64,000 nt of DNA from Chitinophaga barathri. Its GTDB lineage: Bacteria; Bacteroidota; Bacteroidia; Chitinophagales; Chitinophagaceae. Made by a program: the position numbers and the translations under genes. Under the pieces are notes generated by a model, which worked only from the letters and a program-made list of their open reading frames with translations, ran no database searches and was not told the origin of the DNA. Position 1 is the stretch's first letter. Each line of letters begins with the position of its first letter. The DNA is taken from assembly GCF_003807585.1 (NCBI RefSeq), contig NZ_RMBX01000006.1, positions 310,001 to 374,000 of the forward strand. Reading direction: 5' to 3'. Positions 9,012 to 18,224 of this stretch are shown here, in pieces.

Positions 9012-12000
9012 ATGAAAAAATGCCTACGCCTTGTTTCTCTAGTGGTTCTTGCGATGGCCATCACACTGGCGGCTCCTTACACCGCCAGTGCTCGTGCCGA
9101 ATCGCAGGACACCAAGAACGTCAGTATCACCATCCAGGTCAAGAACAAAAACATGGAAGACGTGTTTACTGAAATTTCTGCTAAAACAGGCCTCAGTTTC
9201 CATTACGACAAATCCGATCTGAATCTCAAAAAGAAGATTAACCTGAATTGCGTGAAGCAACCCATTGACGAGGTGCTTCAGTTGCTCACAGACCAAACCG
9301 GACTGAAATTTACGAGAAAAAACAATAAAGTCATAGTAAATCAGGAACAACATGCTGCCGGCTCCTTAACGACAGTAGCCCTGATGAGCGGCGCCGGGAC
9401 CCTCGAAAAGGAGATCCGCGGCGTTGTAAAGGACGCCAACGGCAACCCGCTGCCCGGCGTGACTATCGTGGTGAAAAACACCAACCGCGGCACCCAGACC
9501 AACGCCACCGGTAATTATGTGCTGAGCGCCAACCCCGGCGACATCCTGGTGATCCGTTTTTTGGGGTTTACCACCCAGGAAATAGCCGTGGGTGCCAGTG
9601 ATGTGATCAACATCATGCTGACTGAAAACTCCCAGTCCCTGAGCGAGTTTGTGGTGACAGCGCTGGGTATCGAAAAGAAATCAAAAGAGCTTACATATTC
9701 TACACAACAACTGAGTAACAGCGACTTAAGCCGTGTAAAAGACGCAAACGTGATCAACAGCCTGGCCGGTAAAGCCGCCGGTGTGACCATCAGCCGCAGC
9801 GCCTCCGGCCTGGGCGGCACCGCCCGCGTGATCATGCGCGGAAACAAATCCACCCGCGAAAACCAGCCGCTATACGTGATAGACGGGGTGCCGATGGCGA
9901 ACTTTTCACCCTCCCAGCCCGCGAACGTGTACGGCCAGTCTTCAGACATCCAGTCCGGCGCAGGCCGCGACGGTGGCGACGGTATTTCGAACATCAACCC
10001 GGACGATATCGAGACCATCAACATCCTGAAAGGCGCATCCGCGGCCGCTCTTTATGGCAGCCAGGCTGCAAATGGCGTGATCGTGATCACCACCAAAAAA
10101 GGCCGCGCAGGCAGAACCCGCATAGACGTAAGCTCCGACGCGACCTTTGAATCCCCCATGCTGAAGCCGGACCTGCAATACAGGTACGCACAGTCCCCCT
10201 CTTCGTCCAGGCCCGGCAGCAACCAGAGCTGGGGCCCGAAAACGAACGCCAATAACCATGTAGACGACTTTTTCAAAACCGGCACAACTTATACGAACAG
10301 CCTCGCGCTGAGCGGCGGCAACGAAGTGGCGCAGTCTTATTTCTCCTATTCCAACACCAGCAGCAAAGGCATTATGCCCACCGCCAAGTTCAACCGCCAC
10401 ACATTCAACTTCCGTGAAACGCTGAAACTGCTGGACAACAAACTGACCGCGGACGCGAACATCACGTTCCTCGCGCAGAAAGCGCATAACAGGCCCGGCA
10501 CCGGTTTTTATTTCAACCCGCTCACCGGCCTGTACCTTTTCCCACGCGGGCTGAACTTTGATACCTACAAGAATAACTACACTTATCCTTCCGCCAAACG
10601 TAACACCGACCTGCAAAACTGGTGGAACCTGAATTCAGATTCCGCCTGGGCGGGCGATCCCGAACAGCAGAACCCTTACTGGATCCAGAACAGGAACCTG
10701 CGCGACGAAAACAGGATGCGCGCCATGGCTTCGCTTTCACTCAAATACCAGCTGCTGGACTGGCTGAGCGTACAGGCACGCGGCAGCTTCGATAAAAGCT
10801 ACGACGAGTATGAAATGAAGGCATACGCCAGCACACAGGCTTCACTGGCTCCGCCGAACGGCAGGTATACCGTGGAAAAAGAATTCAACACACAACTATA
10901 CGGCGACCTTATTTTCTCAGCGAACAAAAAGCTGAGCGAAACCTTTAACCTGGCCGCCACCCTCGGTACCAGCGTCCTGGACCAGCGTATCAGGGACCGC
11001 AACCTTACGGACGTTGCTTTTGACGCCGCGCAGGGCCTTGTATATGCGAACAAATTCCAGGTAACGAACATCGACCCGATGGCGCTTACCTCCATCCAGG
11101 GAATGGACCGCAAACAGGTGCAGGCCTTGTTCGGAAGCGCACAGCTCGGCTTTAAAGATTACCTCTTCCTGGACCTGACCGGCCGCAACGACTGGTCCAG
11201 CACACTGGCTTTCACGCCTATCGCCAGCAAAGGTTTCTTCTACTATTCAGCCGGTATCACCGGTGTGATCAGCGAAATGGTGAAACTGCCCGAAGCGATC
11301 AACTTCGCCAAAGTACGTTTCTCCTACGCCAAAGTGGGTAACGACATCGCGCCGTACAACTCACGCCCGGCGGACTTCACCGTACGCATCATTGGCGGCG
11401 CGCCGCAGCTGCTGCTGAACAACAACGGCCCTTACCCCGGTACTTACCTGAAACCCGAAGACAACCGTTCCATCGAAGCAGGCTTTGATATCCACTTCTT
11501 CAACGACCGCCTGTCGCTGGACATGACGTTCTACAAAAACAACAACTTCAGGCAGTACATGGAAATACCCGCTCCTTCAGGCTCCGAGTTCCTCACTTAT
11601 TTCGTGAACCTCGGCAACATCCAGAACAAGGGTATTGAAGGTATGCTCACCGCCGTGCCTGTGAAAGGCAAAGACTTCACCTGGACATCCAACGTGAACT
11701 TCTCCGCCAACCAGAACAAAGTGGTGAAACTCTCAGACGACGCCATTTCCGGCGCCGATCCCAGCAGCCGTTTTGTGCTGACGCAGTTCGGCTCCAACAT
11801 GTTCGGCTCTTTTATACAGGAAGGCGGATCATGGGGTGACATCTATACGAACCGTTCCCTGCGTTACACCAAAGACGGGGCAATGATCGTGGATGCTGAT
11901 GGCAAACCCATGGACAGCACCAGCGGTTTCTATAACATCGGCAACCCGAATCCTAAATTTAACCTAGGCTGGAACAACACGTTCGATTATAAGAACTTCT

Positions 12001-12464
12001 CCCTCACCTTCCTGATAGATGGCCGTTTTGGCGGTAAAGTGATGAGTATGACACAGGCTGTGCTGGACCAGTACGGTGTAAGCGAAGTAAGTGCTGCTGC
12101 AAGGGACAACGGTGGAGTAGATGTAAGAGCGGTGGACGAAACCGGTAAGGCAGTTACCAAGATCGACGCGAACAAATATTACCTGGCCGTTGCGGGCCGC
12201 GCCGGTGTGGGCAGCCTGTACATGTACGACGCTACCAATATCCGCCTCCGCGAGTTGGCGCTGAGCTACAAAATACCGGTAAAATCAAAAGTGATCCGCA
12301 ACCTGCAGGTGGCGGTGATCGGCAGGAACCTGTTCTTCTTCAAGAACGATGCGCCGTTTGACCCTGAAGTAAGCGCCGGTGGCGATAACAGGCTGCAGGG
12401 TATAGACGTATTCGGACAGCCGGCCACCCGCAGCATTGGTGCAAGCCTGAAAGTAGGATTCTAA
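9012..12464 (+). CDS. SusC/RagA TonB-dependent receptor with STN signalling domain
   Basis: A 1150-residue outer-membrane transporter. After a signal peptide (VLAMAITLAAPYTASARA) come an STN domain (~residues 35-110, MEDVFTEISAKTGLSFHYD), a carboxypeptidase-D-like regulatory domain (GVVKDANGNPLPGVTIVVKN), the TonB plug (GTARVIMRGNKS, LYVIDGVPM, SAAALYGSQAANGVIVITTKKG) and the beta-barrel ending in GASLKVGF. The STN domain is the part that contacts FecR, in keeping with the sigma/anti-sigma genes directly upstream. The substrate is not revealed: no glycosidase, protease or other degradative gene sits in the operon. Partner lipoprotein follows after 35 nt. Confidence 0.95.
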   Translation: MKKCLRLVSLVVLAMAITLAAPYTASARAESQDTKNVSITIQVKNKNMEDVFTEISAKTGLSFHYDKSDLNLKKKINLNCVKQPIDEVLQLLTDQTGLKFTRKNNKVIVNQEQHAAGSLTTVALMSGAGTLEKEIRGVVKDANGNPLPGVTIVVKNTNRGTQTNATGNYVLSANPGDILVIRFLGFTTQEIAVGASDVINIMLTENSQSLSEFVVTALGIEKKSKELTYSTQQLSNSDLSRVKDANVINSLAGKAAGVTISRSASGLGGTARVIMRGNKSTRENQPLYVIDGVPMANFSPSQPANVYGQSSDIQSGAGRDGGDGISNINPDDIETINILKGASAAALYGSQAANGVIVITTKKGRAGRTRIDVSSDATFESPMLKPDLQYRYAQSPSSSRPGSNQSWGPKTNANNHVDDFFKTGTTYTNSLALSGGNEVAQSYFSYSNTSSKGIMPTAKFNRHTFNFRETLKLLDNKLTADANITFLAQKAHNRPGTGFYFNPLTGLYLFPRGLNFDTYKNNYTYPSAKRNTDLQNWWNLNSDSAWAGDPEQQNPYWIQNRNLRDENRMRAMASLSLKYQLLDWLSVQARGSFDKSYDEYEMKAYASTQASLAPPNGRYTVEKEFNTQLYGDLIFSANKKLSETFNLAATLGTSVLDQRIRDRNLTDVAFDAAQGLVYANKFQVTNIDPMALTSIQGMDRKQVQALFGSAQLGFKDYLFLDLTGRNDWSSTLAFTPIASKGFFYYSAGITGVISEMVKLPEAINFAKVRFSYAKVGNDIAPYNSRPADFTVRIIGGAPQLLLNNNGPYPGTYLKPEDNRSIEAGFDIHFFNDRLSLDMTFYKNNNFRQYMEIPAPSGSEFLTYFVNLGNIQNKGIEGMLTAVPVKGKDFTWTSNVNFSANQNKVVKLSDDAISGADPSSRFVLTQFGSNMFGSFIQEGGSWGDIYTNRSLRYTKDGAMIVDADGKPMDSTSGFYNIGNPNPKFNLGWNNTFDYKNFSLTFLIDGRFGGKVMSMTQAVLDQYGVSEVSAAARDNGGVDVRAVDETGKAVTKIDANKYYLAVAGRAGVGSLYMYDATNIRLRELALSYKIPVKSKVIRNLQVAVIGRNLFFFKNDAPFDPEVSAGGDNRLQGIDVFGQPATRSIGASLKVGF

Positions 12465-12499
12465 GCTTAGACAAGTACTTGACTAAAAAACTTACAAAG

Positions 12500-14119
12500 A
12501 TGAGAACGTTTAAACTACAATATATCCGGAACCTCGCCATAGCAGGGATCAGTGCTGTGGTTGCGCTGGCAGGTTGCACAAAAGACTTCGAGCGCATCAA
12601 TACGAACCCTTACGGGGTGAGTGAGGATGATCTTAAAACGGATTTCCGCCTGATCGGCGAACCGTTCAAGCAGATACAGAACAGTATCTACGGCAACTCC
12701 CCAGGCTGGGTAATGCAGGTACAGCAGAACCTCGAAGGCGACATCTGGAGCGGCTACATGGGCGTACCCGGGCCATTTGGCAACGGCGGCAACAACAACT
12801 CCACCTACAACCTCATTGACGGCTGGACGGTGGTGATGTGGGGCTGCGCATACGGTAACTATCCCGATGCCCCGAACCTGTCCGTAATGCCCGTGGCCCG
12901 CAGGATCGAGCAGCTGGCGGGAGAGGAGTTCAAAGACTTCAAAGCCTGGATGCAGATACTGAAAGTATTGGTAATGCAGCGCGTGAGCGATGTATACGGC
13001 CCTATCATCTACACAAAATACGGGGTGATCAACCCGGATAAAAGCATCGATTACGATTCCCAGAAAGACGCTTATTACGCGTTCTTCAAAGACCTGAACG
13101 ATGCGATCACGGTGCTTACGCCTTTACGCAACTCCGCGCTCAAACCTTTCGAGAAGTTTGACCTTACCTACGACGGCAGCTACGGCGCCTGGCTGAAATT
13201 TGCCAACAGCCTCCGCCTGCGCCTCGCCATCCGGATCGCGAAGGTGGACCCGGTGAAGGCAAAAGCCGAAGGCGAAGCCGCCCTGTCCAATCCCGGCGGC
13301 CTGCTCAGCACAGTAGCGGATATCGCGGCGGTGAACATCGCGCCCACGCCGAACCCTTACAATACTTATACCAGCGGTTACAACGATATCAGAATGGGCG
13401 CGCCCATGGAATCTATCCTGACCGGTTACAACGACCCGCGTATCGCTAAATACTTCGATACGGCAACGGCCATGCCAGGAGGTATTTATAAAGGCATCCG
13501 CACCGGCATCGCACTGCCGGATAAGATCTATGCGGACTATTCCAAACTGGCGCCAATGCCCAGCAAAATGCAGCTGATGACCGCCGCGGAAGTATGGTTC
13601 CTGAAAGCCGAAGCCGCCCTGCGCGGATGGGCCGAAGCAGGTACCGCCAAAGACAACTATGAAGCAGGCGTTAGAGCCTCTTTCGCACAATACGAACTGG
13701 CCTCCAGGGCAGATGCTTACCTGGCGAACAATACCGCCAAAGCAGCGCCCTACGTGGATACCAAAAACCCGGTGAACAATGTAAACGCCAGCGACCCTAC
13801 CATCAGCACTGTGACAATCAGGTGGGAAGAAGGCGATGCTTTCGAGAGAAAACTGGAAAGGATCATCACCCAGAAGTGGATATCCGTATTCCCTGACGGG
13901 CAGGAAGCCTGGAGCGAATTCCGCAGGACGGGTTATCCCAAACTGTTTAAGGTGGTGGTGAACAACAGCGGTGGCAAGATACCCACCGACCTGTACATCC
14001 GCCGTGTGAACTTTGCTAATACCGAGTACGCATCCAATCCGTTGGGCGTACAACGGGCCGTTACTTTACTAGGTGGTCCCGACAACGGGGGTACCCGCCT
14101 CTGGTGGGACAAACCATAG
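12500..14119 (+). CDS. SusD/RagB-family nutrient-binding lipoprotein
   Basis: A 539-residue surface lipoprotein forming the lid of the SusC channel encoded upstream. The signal ends in a lipobox, VALAGC, followed by TKDFERINTNP, the usual start of SusD-like_2 proteins. Helical TPR-like segments such as WMQILKVLVMQRVSDVYGPI and the closing RLWWDKP are family features. The ATG at 12500 was preferred to an upstream in-frame TTG (12479) because the signal peptide starts there. A strong terminator follows, so the FecI-FecR-SusC-SusD unit ends here. Confidence 0.93.
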   Translation: MRTFKLQYIRNLAIAGISAVVALAGCTKDFERINTNPYGVSEDDLKTDFRLIGEPFKQIQNSIYGNSPGWVMQVQQNLEGDIWSGYMGVPGPFGNGGNNNSTYNLIDGWTVVMWGCAYGNYPDAPNLSVMPVARRIEQLAGEEFKDFKAWMQILKVLVMQRVSDVYGPIIYTKYGVINPDKSIDYDSQKDAYYAFFKDLNDAITVLTPLRNSALKPFEKFDLTYDGSYGAWLKFANSLRLRLAIRIAKVDPVKAKAEGEAALSNPGGLLSTVADIAAVNIAPTPNPYNTYTSGYNDIRMGAPMESILTGYNDPRIAKYFDTATAMPGGIYKGIRTGIALPDKIYADYSKLAPMPSKMQLMTAAEVWFLKAEAALRGWAEAGTAKDNYEAGVRASFAQYELASRADAYLANNTAKAAPYVDTKNPVNNVNASDPTISTVTIRWEEGDAFERKLERIITQKWISVFPDGQEAWSEFRRTGYPKLFKVVVNNSGGKIPTDLYIRRVNFANTEYASNPLGVQRAVTLLGGPDNGGTRLWWDKP

Positions 14120-14151
14120 CATTATAGACATAGCTCATCTAAGAATGACCG

Positions 14152-14178
14152 GCCGGCCCTTTTGGGCCGGCTTTTTTT
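14152..14178 (+). terminator. terminator after FecI-FecR-SusCD operon
   Basis: Perfect 8-bp GC stem (14152-14159 with 14164-14171), 4-nt loop, then seven T. Confidence 0.9.
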
Positions 14179-14210
14179 GTAGCGGGAACGATAGGGATTC
14201 AGGCGGCAAT

Positions 14211-14240
14211 AAAAAAGCGCAGGCCCCAATGGCCTGCGCT
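14211..14240 (-). terminator. terminator of the AraC-type gene
   Basis: Perfect 10-bp stem (14216-14225 with 14231-14240), 5-nt loop; A-runs on both flanks read as T-runs, so it works on the minus strand (and possibly both). Confidence 0.8.
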
Positions 14241-14264
14241 AAAAAACATATCGGTGTAAGGGAG

Positions 14265-15140
14265 TTACGCTTCCTTGAGCCTCAGCTCATTTTTATATTC
14301 TTTCGGCGTTTTACCCACAATCTCTTTAAAGAATCGGTTGAAATTAGAAAGGTTCTTAAACCCGCATGAATAGGCGATCTCCGCGATAGACCAGTCTTCT
14401 TCGGTAAGGCGTTTGCAGGCATGGCCGATACGCACTTCGTTGAGGAACTGTACAAAAGACTTTTTGGTCCTGTTCTTAAAAAAGCGGCAGAAACTCTGCG
14501 GGGAAAGGTTGGTAATGCTGGCAACGTCCTGGAGGGAGATCTCCTTGGAGAAGTTGTTCATCACGTATTTGAAGACCTCGTCGATCTTGTGGTTGTCCTT
14601 CACGTTGTAGGCGTGGGAATAGCCGGTACTGGCCAGGAAATAGCAGTCTTTGGTCTCCGAGAGCGTTTTGAGGATATGCAGCAGGGAAATGATACGCTCC
14701 AGCCCGTCCTTTTTGGGAAGGGAGAGGATCTCATCTCTGAGCTTTTCCTGGGTGTTGCCGATGATCTTCATACCACGCTGGGCGCGGTGGAACAGGTCTG
14801 TAAGTGCTTTGGTTTCGGGCAGGCCGTAGAACTTGTCGCCAAAAATGTCCTTGGGGAAATAAATCACCACGGAACGGGCTTTGAGCGATTCATCATTTTT
14901 ATGATAGGCCTCGTCGTTATACCACACATGCGGTATATTCGGCCCCAGGAATACCATGTCCCCTACGTCAAAGCTTTCAATGCTGTCTCCTACGATGCGT
15001 TTTCCCTGGCTTTCCGTTACATACACCAGTTCGCATTCGGGATGAAAATGGAAAGGTGTATTAAAGTAAGGATCACAGCGTTCGATGATGGTGATCTGGT
15101 TGTCGGCAAAGGCCCCCACTTTTATCAGAATGGGTTTCAT
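14265..15140 (-). CDS. AraC-family transcriptional regulator with cupin domain
   Basis: A 291-residue regulator. The N-terminal half is a cupin-like sensor (PFHFHPECELVYVTESQGKR, then FDVGDMVFLGPNIPHVWYND), and the C-terminal ~100 residues are two helix-turn-helix units (EISLQDVASITNLSPQSFCRFF and WSIAEIAYSCGFKNLSNFNRFF). Such proteins usually sense a small sugar and activate uptake or breakdown genes. It is monocistronic, between the FecI-controlled SusCD operon and the LacI locus; it could act on either or on distant genes. No binding site could be assigned. Confidence 0.92.
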   Translation of the reverse strand: MKPILIKVGAFADNQITIIERCDPYFNTPFHFHPECELVYVTESQGKRIVGDSIESFDVGDMVFLGPNIPHVWYNDEAYHKNDESLKARSVVIYFPKDIFGDKFYGLPETKALTDLFHRAQRGMKIIGNTQEKLRDEILSLPKKDGLERIISLLHILKTLSETKDCYFLASTGYSHAYNVKDNHKIDEVFKYVMNNFSKEISLQDVASITNLSPQSFCRFFKNRTKKSFVQFLNEVRIGHACKRLTEEDWSIAEIAYSCGFKNLSNFNRFFKEIVGKTPKEYKNELRLKEA

Positions 15141-15380
15141 GTTTGCTTCCTTGTTGGTTTAGTCCTATGAAAGTAATTAGCAGGTAGTAATTCTGCCATT
15201 TTGAATTCTATTTTGCCAAATTATTAAATTTCGGTTAAAAAAATACTAGTCGGTACTATTTTCCCATAATATTTACGGGGCTTGAAAAATATGACCCGCG
15301 GCAAACAGGCCAGGCCCCTTGTAGTGGCTGATTTGCTGCTAAAACCTGCCGGCAGGCGGTATCAGGGCCGGGAATTCTTT

Positions 15381-15408
15381 TTTGTTTTATTGATTTTTCC
15401 GTACCTTG
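15381..15408 (+). promoter_or_regulatory. promoter of the lacI-type gene
   Basis: TTTG (15381-15384) and TACCTTG (15402-15408) with a 17-nt spacer resemble a Bacteroidota promoter, one T short in the -7 box. The candidate operator follows 6 nt downstream, over the expected start point. Confidence 0.4.
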
Positions 15409-15414
15409 TTCGTG

Positions 15415-15428
15415 CTAAATCGTTATAG
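15415..15428 (+). promoter_or_regulatory. candidate LacI autoregulatory operator
   Basis: CTAAATCGTTATAG matches the 14-bp palindrome CTAAAACGTTTTAG at 12 of 14 positions. It lies 22 nt before the lacI start codon and just after the -7-like box, where bound repressor would block initiation. Confidence 0.55.
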
Positions 15429-15450
15429 CGCGTACGACCTATAATTCCAT

Positions 15451-16485
15451 ATGAAGGGTATATCCATCAAAGATATTGCTAAACAAGCCGGCGTTTCTCC
15501 CACAACCGTTTCGTTTGTACTAAATGGCAAAGCCAAAGAAAAGCGGATCAGCGACCAGGTTAGTAAAAAAATACTAAAACTCGCTGCCAAGCTCAAATAC
15601 AAACCAAACCAGCTTGCAAGGGGCCTCCGGACCGGCAAAACAAAGACCATCGGCCTCATCGTGGAGGACATTGCCAACCACTTCTTTGCCAACGTCGCGA
15701 AGATCGTGGAAGAGGAAGCGGACAAATTCGGCTATAAAGTGCTGTACGGATCCACGGAAGATAATCTCGTGAAAGCCCGCGGCCTGCTGGAAGTGCTCGA
15801 ATACCGCCAGGTGGACGGGTATATCATCACGCCCACGCCTAACCTGGACAAGGAGATCGAAGTGCTGAAGAACTCCCGAAAGCCCATGGTGCTCATGGAC
15901 CGTTACCTGCCCCAGATACCCACCAACTACGTGATGGTGAACAACTTCCAGGGTGCGTACGATGCCGCGGAGTACCTGATTGAGCTGGGTTACCAGAAAA
16001 TAGCGCTGGTCACCACCACCTCGGAGCAGATCCAGATGAAAGAACGTTTCAACGGCTTCTCCGCAGCCATGAAAGCGCACCGCGCCAACCTTCCCCGCAA
16101 AATGTGCAAAAAGATACCATTCGGCGCCACGAACGAAGAGGCGGTGAGCCAGATCATTGAGTTCATCAAAGGCATTCCCGGCCTGGACGCCATCTTTTTC
16201 ACGACCAACTATCTCGGCATTTACGGCATCGAAAGCGTAAAGGAGCTGGGGATGAAGATAGGCGAGGACGTTGCGCTCATCAGCTTCGACGATCACGACC
16301 TCTTCCGCCTGCACACCCCCGGGATCACCTGCGTGGCGCAGCCCATTCACGACATTGCCCGCAATGTGATACAGGTGCTTATGAACGAGCTGAACCAGCA
16401 CAATAACCAGATCAACCAGGTGGTGCTGCCTGCTACCCTCATCAAACGGGAAAGTTGCCGTAAAAAGGCTAAAACCGTCGCTTAA
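15451..16485 (+). CDS. LacI-family transcriptional regulator
   Basis: A 344-residue repressor-type protein. Residues ~4-50 are the HTH (ISIKDIAKQAGVSPTTVSFVLNG), followed by the hinge helix KPNQLARGLR that inserts into the minor groove at a central CpG, and a periplasmic-binding-protein-like effector domain (TIGLIVEDIANHFFANV, DGYIITPTP, ISFDDHDLFRLHTPGIT). The 14-bp palindromes with central CG found upstream of both neighbouring SusC genes fit such a hinge, so the likely regulon is these two SusCD pairs and lacI itself. The inducer is unknown; the effector domain suggests a sugar. Confidence 0.93.
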   Translation: MKGISIKDIAKQAGVSPTTVSFVLNGKAKEKRISDQVSKKILKLAAKLKYKPNQLARGLRTGKTKTIGLIVEDIANHFFANVAKIVEEEADKFGYKVLYGSTEDNLVKARGLLEVLEYRQVDGYIITPTPNLDKEIEVLKNSRKPMVLMDRYLPQIPTNYVMVNNFQGAYDAAEYLIELGYQKIALVTTTSEQIQMKERFNGFSAAMKAHRANLPRKMCKKIPFGATNEEAVSQIIEFIKGIPGLDAIFFTTNYLGIYGIESVKELGMKIGEDVALISFDDHDLFRLHTPGITCVAQPIHDIARNVIQVLMNELNQHNNQINQVVLPATLIKRESCRKKAKTVA

Positions 16486-16510
16486 TCCGCATTCACCAGG
16501 TAAACATATA

Positions 16511-16554
16511 AGAGGCTGTAACCAGGTTATCCAGGAGGTTACAGTCTCTTTTTT
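16511..16554 (+). terminator. terminator after lacI-type gene
   Basis: Arms 16511-16523 and 16537-16549 pair over 13 bp with one mismatch, followed by a T-run. Confidence 0.8.
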
Positions 16555-16571
16555 ATGCCCCGGCGAAACAC

Positions 16572-16605
16572 AAAGGGACCGCACCATCCGGCACGGCCCC
16601 TTTTT
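16572..16605. terminator. hairpin at the end of the leftward SusCD operon
   Basis: Arms 16572-16585 and 16590-16603 pair over 14 bp including three G-T pairs, with a 4-nt loop. It lies 15 nt beyond the stop of the SusD gene (minus strand); T-richness is better on the plus strand, so direction is uncertain. Confidence 0.5.
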
Positions 16606-16618
16606 CTACGTGGAATTG

Positions 16619-18205
16619 TTAACGGCCTGTCCACCACACCGGGGTGGTATAATTGTTAGAGGCCTTTACAGCCTGGAAATTCACGGGATTATTTAATTCT
16701 TCACTCGTCGGATACACGGTCCTTTCCATCATCCGCACGTTGCTCGGCGATTTACGCACTCTCGGGCCCAGCTCTTTCATCAGCCTGCGCGTGTCCGCCC
16801 ATAGCTCATAGGGTTTGAGCATATTGTAATGGATGTAACGCTGGTCGTAGATCAGGCCCAGTTTTTCACCGGCGGCGGCCGCATTGAACTCCGCCACTTT
16901 CTGGTCCAGGAAAGTATTGATGGTGGCATCCGGCGGTTTCACGGCCTTGGAGGCGGGGATGAAGCCGTTGTACTGGTTGTCCGGGTTCAGTGCGTTGATC
17001 TCGTAATAGATGTCGATGGATTCTTTGATGGCGGCGCGGTATTCATCCGCGGCGGTGATCGTCAGGTCTGCCCAGCGGAGTTTAGCTTCCGCCTTGAGCA
17101 GATGTATCTCGGAAGAAGTGATGATCTGGTAAGGCATCCCGAAATTCCGCTCAAACGTGGTGCGGTTGTAAAAGGACGGGAAGGTGGCTGCCAGGTTCGT
17201 GGTGGTGATCTGGCTGGCGATGGCGGCTACATCGGGCGCTTCGGTGGGCATGGCGGTGTAGTTGCCGTCTTTGTCAGGCTGGAAGATCACGGGGATGCGT
17301 GGATCATCCGCAAAGCCGGTCTTGCGCATCAGGTTCAGCATGTTTGCCGGCACAAAGAGGCGCAGGGTCAGCCTTTCTGAAAGGGAACGGAAGATGAGCA
17401 GTTCCATCGCCTGGTCCGGCCGCCTGTCCACGAGCGTAATGGACGTGGCCCTGTCTTTTGCGTACTCATCATCCGCCAGCACTTCCTGTATCGTGCTTTT
17501 CGCCAGTTCGGGCATCACGTTCGTCAGGCGCAGCGCCAGGCGCATCCGCAGGCTGTTGATGAACACCCGCCATTTGGTGATGTTGCCATTGAAGTACACA
17601 TCGTTGCGGGTGAACTGCTGCTGGATAAAACTTCCGTTCAGCGTATACCCCTTGAGGTTAGTGGATATTTCTTTCAGGTTTGCCAGCATGGCCGGGTAGA
17701 TCTCGGACTGCTTGTCGAAAGGCGGGAAGAAGTTGAGTTCGGCGCCCTGCATGGCTTTGAAATAAGGCACATCGCCGCATACATCCGTCAGCTGGTGAAA
17801 GATGTATTCCTTGATAGCGCCGGCCGTCCACATAAAGATCTCGTAATCATTTTTATCCTGTTCGGAAAGCCCGTTGTACACCTGCTGCATGGCGGCGATG
17901 GAGCGCAGTTTGCTGTAGGCGTCCGAGTAGGGGTCGTGCACCCAGGAAAAGCTGCTGGGCGCGCCGTCGTTCTGGAAACCGCCGGAGCCCAGTATGGGAT
18001 TGAGCGTGTTGAAATTATGGAACATTTCCCCGTAGGAATACCGGAAGATGCCAAGCTGCTGCTGGGTGTTCGTATAAAATCCCTGGATGTCCGGATTGGT
18101 GAACCCGTCCGGGTCCAGGTAAAGGTCTTCCAGCTTGCTCTGGCAGGAAACGACCGATAACATCAGCAATCCGGCCAGTATGTTGAATATGTTTTTCTTT
18201 TTCAT
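16619..18205 (-). CDS. SusD/RagB-family lipoprotein (leftward pair)
   Basis: A 528-residue surface lipoprotein. Start set at the ATG at 18205 (MKKKNIFNILAGLLMLSVVSC): it gives a signal peptide ending in the lipobox SVVSC, whereas the longer frame to 18277 runs into the SusC gene. SusD-type features are LEDLYLDPDGF after the Cys and the final TTPVWWTGR. It begins 19 nt after the SusC gene that carries the internal stop. If that SusC is not made, this lipoprotein would lack its channel, yet its own frame is intact, which argues that the SusC lesion is recent, suppressed, or an error. Confidence 0.9.
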   Translation of the reverse strand: MKKKNIFNILAGLLMLSVVSCQSKLEDLYLDPDGFTNPDIQGFYTNTQQQLGIFRYSYGEMFHNFNTLNPILGSGGFQNDGAPSSFSWVHDPYSDAYSKLRSIAAMQQVYNGLSEQDKNDYEIFMWTAGAIKEYIFHQLTDVCGDVPYFKAMQGAELNFFPPFDKQSEIYPAMLANLKEISTNLKGYTLNGSFIQQQFTRNDVYFNGNITKWRVFINSLRMRLALRLTNVMPELAKSTIQEVLADDEYAKDRATSITLVDRRPDQAMELLIFRSLSERLTLRLFVPANMLNLMRKTGFADDPRIPVIFQPDKDGNYTAMPTEAPDVAAIASQITTTNLAATFPSFYNRTTFERNFGMPYQIITSSEIHLLKAEAKLRWADLTITAADEYRAAIKESIDIYYEINALNPDNQYNGFIPASKAVKPPDATINTFLDQKVAEFNAAAAGEKLGLIYDQRYIHYNMLKPYELWADTRRLMKELGPRVRKSPSNVRMMERTVYPTSEELNNPVNFQAVKASNNYTTPVWWTGR

Positions 18206-18224
18206 GTTGTACTGTTTTGTGCTG